Shown here: positions 14,222 to 27,740 of the stretch, in pieces
How the letters are laid out: every line of letters starts with the position of its first letter
Numbering within the stretch: position 1 is the stretch's first letter
From: Arabidopsis thaliana
Lineage: Eukaryota; Streptophyta; Magnoliopsida; Brassicales; Brassicaceae
Direction: 5' to 3'
Length of the DNA: 64,000 nucleotides
NCBI RefSeq assembly: GCF_000001735.4
Contig: NC_003070.9
Location: forward strand, 8,742,001-8,806,000
Program-made: the position numbers and the translations under genes
The notes under the pieces: model-generated
What the model saw: the letters and a program-made list of their open reading frames with translations, nothing else
Told to the model about the DNA's origin: nothing
Databases searched by the model: none

Positions 14222-14307
14222 TAAGTACTCTTTCAGTTCAGGTCTCCAATTTTTTTCAGCATATTGAAATCTCAGGAGAACGAAAGTTTTGACATCATAA
14301 GAGCTTA
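14222..14307 (-). ncRNA. C/D box snoRNA candidate, U59-like (distal copy)
   Basis: Read on the minus strand. A C-like box TATGATGT lies at 14299-14292 (the last base departs from RUGAUGA). A 12-nt element complementary to the conserved 18S rRNA segment AGAACGAAAGTT lies at 14288-14277. A consensus D' box CTGA lies at 14275-14272. Two CTGA motifs sit near the 3' end. An imperfect terminal stem is formed by AAGCTCT and AGAGTACTT. The guide plus D' arrangement is that of the U59/SNORD59 family, which directs 2'-O-methylation of an 18S adenosine. It follows the second copy by about 50 nt, so both are probably cut from one precursor. Confidence 0.75.
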
Positions 14308-14360
14308 CCCCAGATAAAAAAGACACCATAATTTGTAAAAACAAAAAGAAAAGAGATGAT

Positions 14361-14459
14361 GAAATTGCCTCAGCTCAGTTCAGGTCTCCATAATTTCTCC
14401 GCATGATAAAATCTCGGAAGAACGAAAGTTATGATTTGATCATCATCGGAGGCAATTTC
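14361..14459 (-). ncRNA. C/D box snoRNA, U59-like (proximal copy)
   Basis: Read on the minus strand. Perfect 11-bp terminal inverted repeat (GAAATTGCCTC / GAGGCAATTTC) at 14459-14449 and 14371-14361. Box C GATGATGA at 14447-14440. A 13-nt guide complementary to 18S AAGAACGAAAGTT at 14430-14418. A degenerate D' box CCGA at 14417-14414. Several CTGA candidates for box D at 14383-14370. By the D'+5 rule the target is an A in the AAGAAC segment of 18S rRNA, as for U59. It is the first snoRNA downstream of the promoter at 14600-14710. Confidence 0.85.
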
Positions 14460-14599
14460 TACACAAATTGAAAAACATCGCTAGATTTGAAAGAATTTTA
14501 TCAAAACCCAAAACAACGATAATAGAATCAATACGCGTGAAAAAATCAATAAAGAGAGAACAGAAGTATCAAAACGACTAAAAGTGATTGGTAATGTGA

Positions 14600-14710
14600 T
14601 AATTTCATCACTGCGTCATTTATATGGCTCTGGAAGAGGGAGGCTGAGCTGGGGCGAGTAAACCCTAGCTCTATCTTTGAGTAAATGGGCTTTTAATGGG
14701 CCTTTGTTAT
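14600..14710 (-). promoter_or_regulatory. snoRNA promoter: Site II + telo-box + TATA
   Basis: On the minus strand, going downstream: two Site II elements (plus-strand TGGGCC at 14697-14702 and TGGGC at 14686-14690), a telo-box (plus-strand AAACCCTAG, 14660-14668) and a TATA-like ATATAAAT (14625-14618). This layout is typical of plant snoRNA and ribosomal-protein genes. It predicts a start near 14590 and a leader of about 130 nt before the first snoRNA. Confidence 0.75.
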
Positions 14711-15018
14711 TGGGTCTTTCAAAATCAGTCCATAATATTTCTTTGTAGATTCTTTATTTCTTTTACTTTTTAAACAACTTAATTAGAAGTATGCATTTAG
14801 GATTTTTATTATTATTATCGAAAATCATATTATACTCAAACGATATCAAAGATTATTACACGTTCTACCATCTTAGAGATTACAACAATACGATTAAAAG
14901 CATGTAGGGATGCAACATAAGAAAAACAAAAATAGACCGACGATGAATCCATGAGATTTCGGAGACAAATATTGAGAAAACATAACACGAGAAAGCACTA
15001 AAATACACTATTTTTTTC

Positions 15019-15445
<427 letters not shown>

Positions 15446-15951
15446 TTTATTTTTTTCTCAAGTTCTGCTCCAACCATGCCATATATATGTCACGCTAGCA
15501 ACTGTCATACAGTCCATATTTTCAATCACCGATTTCAATTTTCTAGTGTAAATCTCATTATTTGTTTTTGGAAAATTAGTGGTGTATGAAAAGACTTCTT
15601 ATTTTAAAAGGAAAAATAATAATTTGATTACCTAAATCATAAAAATACACTTATTTTCATAACTCATCATGAAAAAACTTTACAATTAGAGTTTGAGTTG
15701 AAGCGGTTGTAGAAAATGTAATATACTACAACGTCATGATTCTTAATATCATACGACACATTTTTTTAATAGTAAACCGATCGTCGGCGGTGGTTTAGGC
15801 TTCCATCATAAAAAAAAAAAAACGAAAGATGTATACACTTGTCGAGCTGTTAATATCATTACTAGGCCACTACTTTTACAGATTCTCTTTAAAAAGAGTA
15901 ATAGAGACATGTAAGTTCGTGTGTTACAAAGCTTTTAAAGTTGAAGGCGTC
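15446..15951. other. Intergenic / promoter of the CCoAOMT-like gene
   Basis: AT-rich, no supported gene. It includes the upstream region and probably the leader of the methyltransferase gene. Confidence 0.5.
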
Positions 15952-15974
15952 GAGAGAGAGAGAGAGAGAGAGAG
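15952..15974. repeat. (GA)n microsatellite just before the CCoAOMT-like start codon
   Basis: About 11 GA units end three bases before the ATG at 15977. GA/CT tracts are common in plant 5' UTRs; length variation here would change the leader. Confidence 0.9.
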
Positions 15975-15976
15975 CT

Positions 15977-17448
<1,472 letters not shown>

Positions 17449-18000
17449 CTAAGAGACTCATCATAATACCAAATGTTACTTAGTTTTGTTTGGTTTGGGA
17501 TTTGAAATCTTCGAGTACTTGTTGTGATGTGATTTGTTCAAATATATCAAATCATATATTATATATCAGCAAACCCAAAATACAAACGAATAAATCACAC
17601 AAAGAGTGCAATAGAGTAACAAACAAATAAAAGGAATCAGAGGTACACAAGCTCTAGAGAAGCCAAATACCAAACCTATACACCAAAAACAAACTAACTC
17701 CCGAAAAGAGAGATGAAAATGTTAGCCAAAATGTCAACATCTCTCACTCTCTCCCTCGGCTTTTCTTCTCCTCCCTCTAACCACTTTAACACCAAATCTA
17801 TGTCACAAACTCTCTTTCTTATCTTTTTACTAGGTTATAGGTGTGAGGATGGGATTATCAGCATGCTAAGTTATATATGGTGATACAACCAATCACATGA
17901 GGTAAACAAAAACAAAGTAAAAGCCATGATATAAGGTTAAAACAGCTGAATAACAAGAGCCAAGGACATTCTTTTACTTGTTATTTTCTTGAATCTCCCT
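17449..18000. other. Convergent 3' region between the CCoAOMT-like gene and MAP70-2
   Basis: Holds the 3' UTRs of the two converging genes. No further ORF is supported. Confidence 0.6.
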
Positions 18001-21000
18001 TCACTGGGTACTCTTCGTTAACCCGCCACTTCGTCCAGCAGCTCTGCGCAAATCCAAACTCCAAATTTAGTTTGAATACCAAATTATGAACTAAGAAGTA
18101 TATAGCATTATAGCTAACCATGAAATGTGTAATACAAAGTGAAAAACCACATAGCTCTACCTTCCCGCAAGAATCTGGGCGGTGTTGGATGGGCTCTTGC
18201 TATTTGAAAACCTTTTGGCTCTGGCGTCCTGATCTTTCTCCACACGCATTGCAGCAACTTCTTTTTCCATTGCAGCTACTTCCCGTCTCATCTTCTTTGC
18301 TTCAACCTCCATTGCCTTTGTTAATGTTTCCACCTTCTTCGCTAGCATCTACGAACATCAACGTATCATTACTTCCTCCGTTTACAACAAGAATGTTCTT
18401 CTTTAAACAAGATTAATATGGCATAAAGAAACAGAACTTAAAGAAACAGAACTCTTACCTCGATGGCATCATCTTTGTCTTTGAGGCTTTGATCCTTTTC
18501 ATTAGAGGCTTTCCTCAAAGAAACTACTTCTTTCTGTAGTAAATCATACAAAACACCAGGGACACTGTCCTCAGTTGCTGCTTCAGGGTCTTCACTTTGT
18601 GGCTTCTCCTCTGAATTTTCTTTCCACCCATTACCTGACTCTGCTTCCTTAGAGTCATCAGTAGCCTTGTTGAAGGAATAATTCCCAGGTCCGTTTAAAA
18701 GTGCTTTGCCTCTATCCACGGATCTTGTGCCTCCATCAAATGACTTAGATGTTCCTTTAGCATTCTTCAACACCGAAGTTGAATTAATAGACAATGAATG
18801 CCTCATCTGAGATGCTGGAGCTTTCTTTGATAAAGCACCGTTTGATGTAAATTTTTGTAAGTTTTCAGCTCCACCAAGCGACTGCCTGCGAGAAGGTCCA
18901 TTACTCATGCTTCTTGCCTCGGGTGTGTTCCTGGTGGCGCTGCTTGAAGTTCCTCGAAGTGTCTCCTCAAGCACTTTAAGCCGCAGTTGAAACTTCTCCT
19001 GAAATTGCACAAACAAAATATATTACTTCTTGTTCTGTGTAACAAGATCAACTGAAAGAAGCTGACTAATGGATAAGATTTGTTACTTTTAACTGTGCCT
19101 CGGATTTTGCAGCCCGGTCTGTTATGGCGAGCTTATCACGAAGTTGCTGCATTTCTCCCTGCAAAAAAGTTGAGGATCAAGAAGTGAGAATGTAGATATG
19201 GATGGGCCTTGCTCACTGCAAATAATTTGCGTCCTAAGAATCTAGGAGAGGGGCCATCATATCAAAGTAAACCTGTAGAAACCTTCGTTCTTCGAGCCAT
19301 TGCTTCACAGGCATCACTTTATCATTACCATCTTTCCACTCATTTGCTACCACAGTGGCAACTCTGTTTGCTGTAACCTTTGCACGTGCAAGCTCCCGGT
19401 CAAGAGTTTTCCGCTCTTCCTGAAAGACAAAAACAAGAATTATTCCTACATCAGTAGGCAATTGTTGTGACAAGAAATTAGAGACTTTATGAAGTGTGTT
19501 TAGTTACATTCATCTCTTGAAATTTCCGCTGGTAATCCCTCACGGCATTTGCAGCAGCACCACCTGCAAGAACAGCCTCTTCTAGCTCTCGTACTGTCTG
19601 AGTAAGCTTTTCCACTTCAGCAACCTTCTGCCTATGCATTCTATCTAGAATTTTGTTTTCTTCCTAAAACAGAAAATAAAGTTAATCAGATTGTTGGCAA
19701 ATCCATAGATTAAGTAAATACAAAGAACAAGATGGCGACCACAGAACCTGACAGATTTCAATTTGCTTCATTAGCTCCTGGTTCTTATTCTGAAGATCAT
19801 CAACCATAGCGGCTTTTGCCATGGCAGCTTCAACGGTCCTCTCAGCTTCAAGTAAGGCAGCTTCCTTTGATTTAGTCAGACGGTCCAAAGCCCTGTTATC
19901 TTCTTGAAGCTTTCCAATCTACACAGATACAAGAGATTTGATCAGTGACCTCATAAACTTTCAATATCCCATATGAAAGTAAACAGCAAGCAGTTAGACT
20001 TAAAATGACAATATACCTCTGATCGTGCAAGCTTAAGTTCAGCTTCTAATGGAGCAAGGATGGCTTCAATAGGAGGCATGTCATCATCCTTTTGAGCAGC
20101 ATGGACTCTTCTTAAAGTGGCTTCAGCAGCAAACTGAGCAGCCATTGATGCTTTCTTTTCCTCATTGATTTTCTTGATTTCTAGATTCTGCAGCAAGGTT
20201 GATATCATATGTCTATAAGCTTAAGAAACGAAAGGTGAACATCATCGAACCAAGGAAAGATTATCGAACAATACTTTGCTTTCGAGAATGGATTCAGTCA
20301 ACTTGAGCTTCTCATCCAACTTAGTAAGCTCCTCAGTAAGCTACAACAACAACAAAAAAACATAGAGGAAACTTCATTCCACAAGAAGAGAATGTGTAAA
20401 TAAAAAATCCCACTGTTAAAAACATAAAAGTCAAGAACAAACACATGATGTTATAATTGATCAAAACTAAAAGGCAAAGTTAAATTCTGAATGTTCTTCT
20501 CCAACCACATTGCCCAAATACCACACTACGATAAATGCACCTAAATTCATTATAAATTATTTCTTCAACTAACAAGGAAACTAAGACTTTGTAGTAAAAT
20601 AAAGTGACCCAGATGTGAAATTCATCAACCATTATTTGATTGGTTGAACCAAAAATGTAGAGATTAATAATCGTCCCTGAGAAATTGCTAAATGTGTGAA
20701 ATTTATCAACCATTATTGATTGGCTTAACCAAAAATGGAGATAATTTACCAAAACATCAAGAAATGATTAAGAATTGGTAAAATGTGAAAAAGCTTCAGA
20801 CAAAAATAGCAAAATTCAGACACAAACAAACCTCTTCAACAGCTTTCTCTCTTTGTCTCTCAGACAACCTAAGCGCTTTGATCTCAGCGTTTGCTTCTCC
20901 TAACTCCCGATCCTTATCTACATCCCCCCAACAACCAATAATCAGAAACCGAATCGACAAAAAATAAAAAAATCGAACAGCATTATCAGACCTCTAACTT

Positions 21001-21256
21001 CATTCTCTAGTCGATTAAGCTCCACTTTCACTGGATCCGAGCCATGAAGCAAAGTAATAAACTCATTATCAGCCGCAGCGTCGAAACTCGGCCTTATTGG
21101 TCTCCTCTTCGACGAGCTTTTACCTCCGCTGCTCTCTTTGTAAGACGCCGACACCGTTAATGACGGATACGTCGCCGAAGAAACCGGCGGTTGTGGAGTT
21201 ACTTCATGTTCAGTAACCGTCGCCGATAAATCTCCGTCACCGGAAACATCCGACAT
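18001..21256 (-). CDS. MAP70-2: Microtubule-associated protein 70-2 (634 aa)
   Basis: Plant-specific coiled-coil protein that binds cortical microtubules. Exons in gene order: 21256-20992, 20917-20832, 20340-20275, 20187-20017, 19918-19748, 19663-19508, 19419-19273, 19158-19087, 18998-18459, 18348-18161, 18043-18001. The sum is 1905 nt, 634 aa, the length I recall for MAP70-2. The start MSDVSGDGD opens a Ser/Pro-rich head. From about residue 75 there are long Leu/Glu/Lys/Ala heptads (DKDRELGEANAEIKALRLSE, then four more coiled-coil exons). The 540-nt exon is Ser/Asn/Arg-rich linker. A second coiled coil follows, then a basic C-terminus ending LTKSTQ. No disruption was seen. Confidence 0.95.
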
Positions 21257-22536
21257 CTCCGATCTGATTCCTTTGTTGGATATATATACAAAAAGCACTT
21301 CCAAATCCAAATGCCAGAGAGAGAGATTGTTTGAGAAAGTGAGAGAGAAGAGAATGAGTAAAGAGAAGAGAGATTTATAAATAAATATGCAGTTACAGAT
21401 TTGACAAGACAGCGAGAGATGATGACGCAACATTTGTATTAATTCTTAAACACTAACTTCAAACATGTTACTTTTTCTGATTAGTCAATAAACTAATTAA
21501 TTAGTAAGCAAATTAGACAATTAAGTAGTAGTACTATGTTTTCTACTATTTTTCTTTAGTAGCTTACAGTGAATTTTGTCGCTTGGATCTCTTCTAATAT
21601 TGTTTATTTCAAAAAGTTAATTCTTGGTGTGCATCTTTATTACAAAAAAATAATAAACACAAAAGTAATAATGAGAAATAAACCTGAGTTTTTTGTAGCA
21701 GACACTTAGTTGAATGTTTATTGAGTATTAATGTCATGGAATTGTTTCTGGTATTTTTTCTTGTGATTTATTTAGTTAGTTGTGAATTCATCTTTTGATT
21801 GTAAGGTAGATAATTAATTATTACAGATAAAATATGTTGACTTGGTCAATATGTTCAATTGTCTGATAATTAGTAAGGAAAAGGTATAACTAGTAATTAG
21901 TGAAGATTAGATTTAAATGCTTTGCCCATGAAAAGAGGGAAAATGTTCGATGTCCCAAATATCTTTGTTTCGCTTTTTCTCTTTTCGAGGGATAATGCTT
22001 CTTCTCTTTTTTCTCAAGTAAGGTTGGTTGGTTCTACTTCTAATGGACAACAATAAGAAAAGTATATGAATCTTAACACCTATGACCTATTCTACTCATA
22101 TTTTAGAATCCTATTCTTAAAGATCACTTGAGATTATTAGCCTAAGTTAGGAATAAATAACTATATGACTATTTTCATATATGTATTTGTTCAATAGAAG
22201 CATGTTAACCTTGTTGACAACAAAACATTTGTTCCACCCATTAAAATTATATGTTTATATAGGTTATTTTAGTAAAGTGGTTAAATGCGAGTTATATAGG
22301 TGGGTAGTTCAAATGTATAAAAACAGGATGGTGTCTGAAACTTTTCTTTAAATTTACAGAAAGAAAATAGATACTTTTCCCAGATACAAGAAGTACACAT
22401 TAAGCAGCTTATACAGTTTGATATTCCTCAAGTCGGAAATTCTGCAATCTTTACTTAACAGGTATTTTATTTAATCAGTATTCCGTACTCACATGCTTCC
22501 ACTACAACGAGACCTTTCGATAAAATATAGATCTAT
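21257..22536. other. Intergenic, MAP70-2 promoter side
   Basis: AT-rich DNA. The first 100-150 bases upstream of MAP70-2 are GA/CT-rich and probably leader. I see no supported gene in the rest. Confidence 0.5.
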
Positions 22537-22682
22537 TTAGACTATTATTAAAATTTAAAAGTAACAAAGACAACGAATATACTAAACTCAGATTATATTT
22601 TCCAAAACTATTACTAAATTAAGAATATCAATACGTACACTAGATATAGAAATCGGAATTAGGTACGTTGTGATCAATTTCA

Positions 22683-22687
22683 GCTAC
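22683..22687. other. Empty LTR integration site (GCTAC)
   Basis: The sequence TTTCAGCTACCATAAACTA is uninterrupted here. At 36132 and 58660 the same site is split by a 1,316-bp LTR with GCTAC on both sides. Confidence 0.9.
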
Positions 22688-24059
22688 CATAAACTAGTCA
22701 ATTGTAGTGACTAGTGAGTATGTGGACCTTGGATTCATATAGAGTTATGAGATTCGGTTTAACGTATCATGCGAATCTCAGTGTCTACTAAATGCAAAAG
22801 GAACAAACGCATATTATAGATGATAATACGTGATTGGACACATCACATAGTTTAAGGCATTACATATATCGATATACATAATTAAATACGTATTACTTCT
22901 ATGGCGTGTAGTAGAAAGACTAGCTGCATATGGCACCTAATTAATACACATATGGTTCATGTGAAATGCTGGATATGTATATGGTATACCACCACTTTGG
23001 TACCATAATGCAACATCTAAATTCGAGAAACGTACTTTCTTATGAATACAACGTTTTGGGCATCATTTAGGGAGAGATGAACTCCATTACCCAAAAGTAA
23101 AATTATTCTCTCATATTTCGGAGACGTTATATTTGAAGTCCATGCCATTTTTTAACCTCGTTATTTTTTCATGATAAACTTTTGTACCGCCGACTAAGTA
23201 CTAAGTTTTTGATACCGCAAACTCTTAACTGTTTTTCAAACCACTGATTTTTACGACTTTATTATAGTTTTACACATAAATAAAAGTCGTCCATGTAATT
23301 AAGTATGTAACCATATTTTACCGTAACGTACATCACCAAATAAATCTGAAAGGAGAGAGGAGGATAAAATAAAGGGAAAAAAAGGAAAAAGGGTAGCAAG
23401 GAAGAAAGCTGCGTGAACCCATGTGCCACTTCTTTGCTATGCCTTGAAGAATCAGACAAAACGAGTGGAGTCTAGAGACTTTGATCCTAATACCACTCCT
23501 TAATATATGCCTATCCTATCATTATTTCACAACGCATGTTTACTTTTGTTATGAAATATAGTTTTGTTTAAAGGGTGGTAACGTAATTTATGGGTTCCAT
23601 TAGGATTGTGTTTTATTTTCTCTCCTCATCCTCATGCATGTAAGAATTTGCATTTTTATAAATATATACTATGAATTCAGTCCAACCTTACAGTGTGAAC
23701 AATTTAATTAAACGAAGCATAATCCTAAAAGAAAATAAAACTAAAAAAAAATAGTTAAGATGGTATAAGATAATTTTATTAAGTTAAGATGTTGCACTTT
23801 TCACTAAGTAAATCAAACATTTACATAGTGATTTGTCATAATGTGCATATTCCATTTTTTCGGGTCTTTCATTTCCATATTCCTCAGCTCTTTCATATAT
23901 TGAAGATTGAAGAGAATAAGAAAGACGCTTTTTATAGGAAACGAATTAAAGAGTGTTGACTTGCCGTAAAAGTAACTTAAATTGTTCGTCGCCTGAGCAT
24001 GGATTTATATAAACGTGAAGTACTATACAAAACCCTAACCAACATTTGATCAAACGACA
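22688..24059. other. Upstream region of F-box pseudogene, unit 1
   Basis: No supported gene. A TATA-like TATATAAAC (24006-24014) lies about 50 bp upstream of the F-box ATG. 23022-23485 is absent from units 2 and 3, where filler DNA replaces it. Confidence 0.5.
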
Positions 24060-25096
24060 ATGATGTCGGAACTTCCAGAGCATTTGTTAGAAGAGATACT
24101 CTACCGCGTTCCAGCTATGTCTTTGAAACAGTTAGGGTCTACTTGCAAAGGATGGAACTGTTTATTCAAGGATAGGAGATTCACAAGAAAACACTTGGAT
24201 AAAGGCCCAAAGCAGTTTCTGATTCACATGTCTAAAGGGCTTAGGGTACGCTCGATGAGTGTCGATCTCCATAGACTTCCACATGTAAAAGTCACAGTTG
24301 AATTTACCCTAATCAACCCTAAATATCCTAGTTGTCTAGATCAAGATCAATTCGAGATATATAAAGTCTCTCACTGCGACGGCTTATTGTTATGCGTCTG
24401 CGTCACCAAGGAGGACAATACTTGGCTCGCGGTATGGAACCCGTGTACTGGTCAAACAAGGTGGATTCAACCCATGACTTATATGACAACTATACTCTCG
24501 GATCCTACCAAAATAATAGCTACAATATATTGGCACACACTGGTTTTGGCTACGACCACGAATTCCAAATTTATGAAATTAACTCCAATTCATGGAGGAT
24601 TATTGATGCCACTTTGGACTTCAAATTAGGGTATATTGGTCGTGGCGTGTCTTTGAAGGGAAAGACTTACTGGATTGCTAGTGGTGAAGAAGAGAAACGG
24701 CTTGGCAAATTCTTAATCAGTTTTGATTATACGACAGAAAGATTTGAACGTCTATGTCTTCCGAATAAGTATCCTTGTTATGCAACTCTGGCTCTATCCG
24801 TTGTTAGAGAAGAGAAACTTTCCATGTTATCGCAACGCGGAATTAAATCAAAGGCAGAAATATGGGTGACAAATAAGATTGGTGAGACACAAGTGGTGTC
24901 GTGGAGCATGGTCTTAGCTTTGGATTTGCAGCCTAAACGTTGTATTGGGGAAAGCGGAAGTTTCTTGGTCGACGAGAAGAAGAGAGTGGTCGTGTGTTGT
25001 GATAATATTAGAGACCAAGGAAAAACCACGGTACACATTTTTGGAGAGGACAACAAAGTGAAACAAGTGGGTTTTGAAGTCGGATCATCTCTGTAA
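24060..25096 (+). pseudogene. F-box/FBA-type gene with one frameshift (unit 1)
   Basis: F-box proteins are substrate receptors of SCF ubiquitin ligases. The N-terminus MSELPEHLLEEILYRVPAMS is a good F-box. CDGLLLCV and AVWNPCTGQTRWI are the start of an FBA domain. The frame then shifts (net loss of one base or gain of two) near 24480-24490. The remaining FBA domain (YDNYTLGSY through FEVGSSL) continues in another frame to the stop at 25094-25096. Read straight, the first frame gives 189 aa with an unrelated tail. The same lesion is in all three units, so it predates the amplification. A truncated F-box-only product is possible. Confidence 0.8.
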
Positions 25097-25580
25097 TGTA
25101 TGTTTTATTATGTTCCAAGTTTGACTCAAATCTACCAAGGTATCACAGGCAAAAGAAAAAGGGACGAATGATCATAGTGTTTGGTGTGGATCTTGGAGCA
25201 ACTATCAGATTTTTCAATTATGATAAGTTTTCTTCTCAATTTCAATTAATCGCTTCTTTATGCCATAATTTAGAGGCAATTGCTGTAATATTTCTAAATT
25301 TTTTAGGCATTCTTTACTTTGTACTTCTCCTTTTAATTATATAGGTAGATTTGATGATAATTAGAAGATTAAGACTTCAAAAATGGAGATTATGTGAAAT
25401 TGAGAAAAGCATCACACAAAGAAAATGGTTTTTGGTGGAACAATTGGGATATTTGCATAACATGAATTTTGATTCCGGTTTACTATACATTATTTGTTTC
25501 TTGATTCCGGTTTAGTATATCCTAGTACTTACTTAAATCAATAATCCGGGCATGGTTAAAATTAATCAGACGTTGAATCA
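25097..25580. other. Spacer between F-box pseudogene and LPXC, unit 1
   Basis: 3' flank of the F-box gene and promoter of LPXC. The short ORF overlapping the F-box stop has no recognisable domain. 25216-25261 resembles the filler DNA at 37812-37867. Confidence 0.5.
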
Positions 25581-27207
25581 ATGAGACTCCCCGTCACCGT
25601 CAAAGCCACTAAGCCGTCGTTTCTCGTCATTTGGATCCGATACTCCTCCGCCGCGTCGTCGCCGACAGTCTCCTTGAATCCAGTAAACCTCTCTCCCGCA
25701 CACGCTTACATGTATATGCGACTTTATTATCCATTGGAATCATTTTGAGTGTGTTTTTTTTGTCTTGGGGTTCAATACTGTAGAGTGGACGATTACAGCA
25801 AACTCTCGCAGGATCTGTGGAAGTGAAAGGAAAATCTCTGCACTCCGGTAAGTTCTCGACGGTGAAGCTAAATCCGGAGATCGCCGGAGCTGGTAGGTTC
25901 TTCGAGTTTCGATCCAGATTCATCCCTGCGTCGATTGAATTTGCTCAGGAATCGCCTCTTTGCACGACGCTGTTGAAAGATGAGCTCAAAATCCGAACCG
26001 TTGAGCATTTGTTATCAGCTCTTGAGGCGAAGGGAGTTGATAATTGCAGGATTCAAATCGAGAGCGAAAGTTCCGATGATCGAGAAGTCGAGGTTTGTTA
26101 CCTGAATACATACATTTTGAGTAATCATAGGTCGAATCAATGTCTCGTATTGTCTATTTTGACTGGATTTGTATGCTATAGAGATTGTCAACATCTTGCT
26201 GTGCAGTGTAGCTCTTAGTTTTATAGACTTGGTACACTGGAGGAGATGATGAGTGTAGGCAACACTAACCAAGTGACAGGTCCCTATTTTTGATGGATCA
26301 GCTAAAGAATGGGTCGATGCGATACAAGGAGTTGGCATAAACGCGGCTCAAAACCATGATGGTGAAAGTGTAGAGAAGATGGTCGCACATGTGAACAAGC
26401 CTGTGTATGTTTGCAAGAACGATACTTTTGTTGCTGCATTTCCGGCTCTAGAGACTCGGATCACTTGTGGTATCGACTTCCCACAGGTTCAGTCTAATGG
26501 CATTTTGACTTATTTTCTGCTTGTACATAAATTGTTATTGACTTGGTCTGTTGTGTATGATGATGAACTTTACAGGTGCCTGCTATAGGCTGCCAATGGT
26601 TTTCTTGGAGACCTATCCATGAGTCTTCTTTTGCAAAGGATATCGCATCATCAAGAACCTTCTGTGTCTATGAAGAGGTTAGTTAGATCCATTGTTGTTG
26701 CTTAGGAGCTTTGGAATCAGTAAACTGGTGTTCGTTCTTCAACCATCTGTGTCTGAGGGTTTTGTTTGCAGGTGGAGCGTATGCGTGAAGCAGGGCTCAT
26801 TAAAGGAGGTTCTCTGGATAACGCCATAGTTTGTAGGTAAATAATCTTGCATATTGATGACTAAAGGGACACAATATTCAACTGAAACTGTCTCTAATGC
26901 AGCGCTGAGCATGGATGGATGAATCCTCCTCTGCGGTTTGATGATGAAGCATGTCGACATAAGATTCTTGACCTAATCGGTGACCTCTCCCTTGTTTCAC
27001 GGGGCGGAAATGGAGGACTCCCCGTGGCTCACATAGTCGCATATAAGGTAAATAATACTAGCTTAACATCTTATAGTTTGCACAAAAAAGAAAAAAAAAA
27101 AACATCTTATAGTTTTCTCGAGAAAAGAAAACAATAGTATTATCTTTCAAATGCAGGCGGGTCATGCACTGCACACTGACTTAGCACGTCACCTTACCAT
27201 GGACTGA
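25581..27207 (+). CDS. LPXC1: UDP-3-O-acyl-N-acetylglucosamine deacetylase LpxC (326 aa)
   Basis: Zn-dependent deacetylase, the second step of lipid A-type precursor synthesis; in plants it is thought to act in mitochondria. Exons: 25581-25682, 25784-26092, 26280-26486, 26576-26677, 26772-26836, 26903-27047, 27157-27207; 981 nt, 326 aa. Metal and catalytic motifs are intact: TVEHLLSAL (Glu108, His109), HKILD (His281, Asp285) and AGHALHTD (His313), matching the bacterial EH, HKxxD and GH motifs. The N-terminus [23 protein letters not shown] is basic, hydroxylated and lacks acids, fitting an organelle presequence. It lies downstream of an F-box pseudogene and upstream of an intact F-box gene. 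Confidence 0.95.
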
Positions 27208-27740
27208 AGAGTATGTGCTCGTTGTCAACCATATCCCGCAAAAGCCTTGATCGTTTCTGTTTCTTTTTGGATTCGTTATCCAAAGATGGTACCAATGTGG
27301 GATTTTTGTTTGTTCAATGGAAGATCATTACTCTTGTGAATACAGTAAAATTTGTAACATTAAACTATTTTAGGTACTAATCATAGGGACATTTTAACCG
27401 ATCAAACTGTTCCAAAACCAAATTGAATTGAAACTTAAGTTGTAGTTCAATAATAGTTTTACTCTGTACCAATTTAACATATTGAAACTGAAAATAAAAG
27501 AAAATGGAACAGAACTAATAAAAATAATAAAATAATTTAAAACGAAAAAGAATTTGACTTGGATACATTTTTCACATTAGGAAAAGGTAAATTCCTCTCC
27601 TTTTTTATTTTTATTTTTTTACTCGTATTTATAATTGTTGTACATTATAACGTATTAGGATACGTATTAAGAGAGAAGAACCCTAATTACTTACGAGAGA
27701 GGAGAACCCTAATTTTCAATTGTGGTCGAAAATTGGAAGA
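27208..27740. other. LPXC 3' region and F-box promoter, unit 1
   Basis: AT-rich spacer with no gene. Two AACCCTAA-type motifs (about 27679 and 27704) sit just before the F-box start codon. Confidence 0.5.

Noticed and set aside
14581..14640. A third C/D snoRNA starting GTGATGAAATTATCAC on the minus strand
   Set aside because: A C-like box is present but no D or D' box or terminal stem at suitable distance; it lies where the precursor leader should start.
18120..18416. Plus-strand ORF rich in Leu/Pro over MAP70-2
   Set aside because: Complement of coiled-coil codons; the minus strand has the conserved gene and splice sites.
25096..25344. 82-codon ORF overlapping the stop of the F-box pseudogene (also in units 2 and 3)
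   Set aside because: No domain and ends in a run of hydrophobic residues from AT-rich DNA; most likely F-box 3' UTR.
27720..27740. Upstream in-frame ATG as start of the 433-aa F-box protein
   Set aside because: It would add seven residues (MWSKIGR); the downstream start matches the remembered family length, though the sequence alone does not exclude the first.
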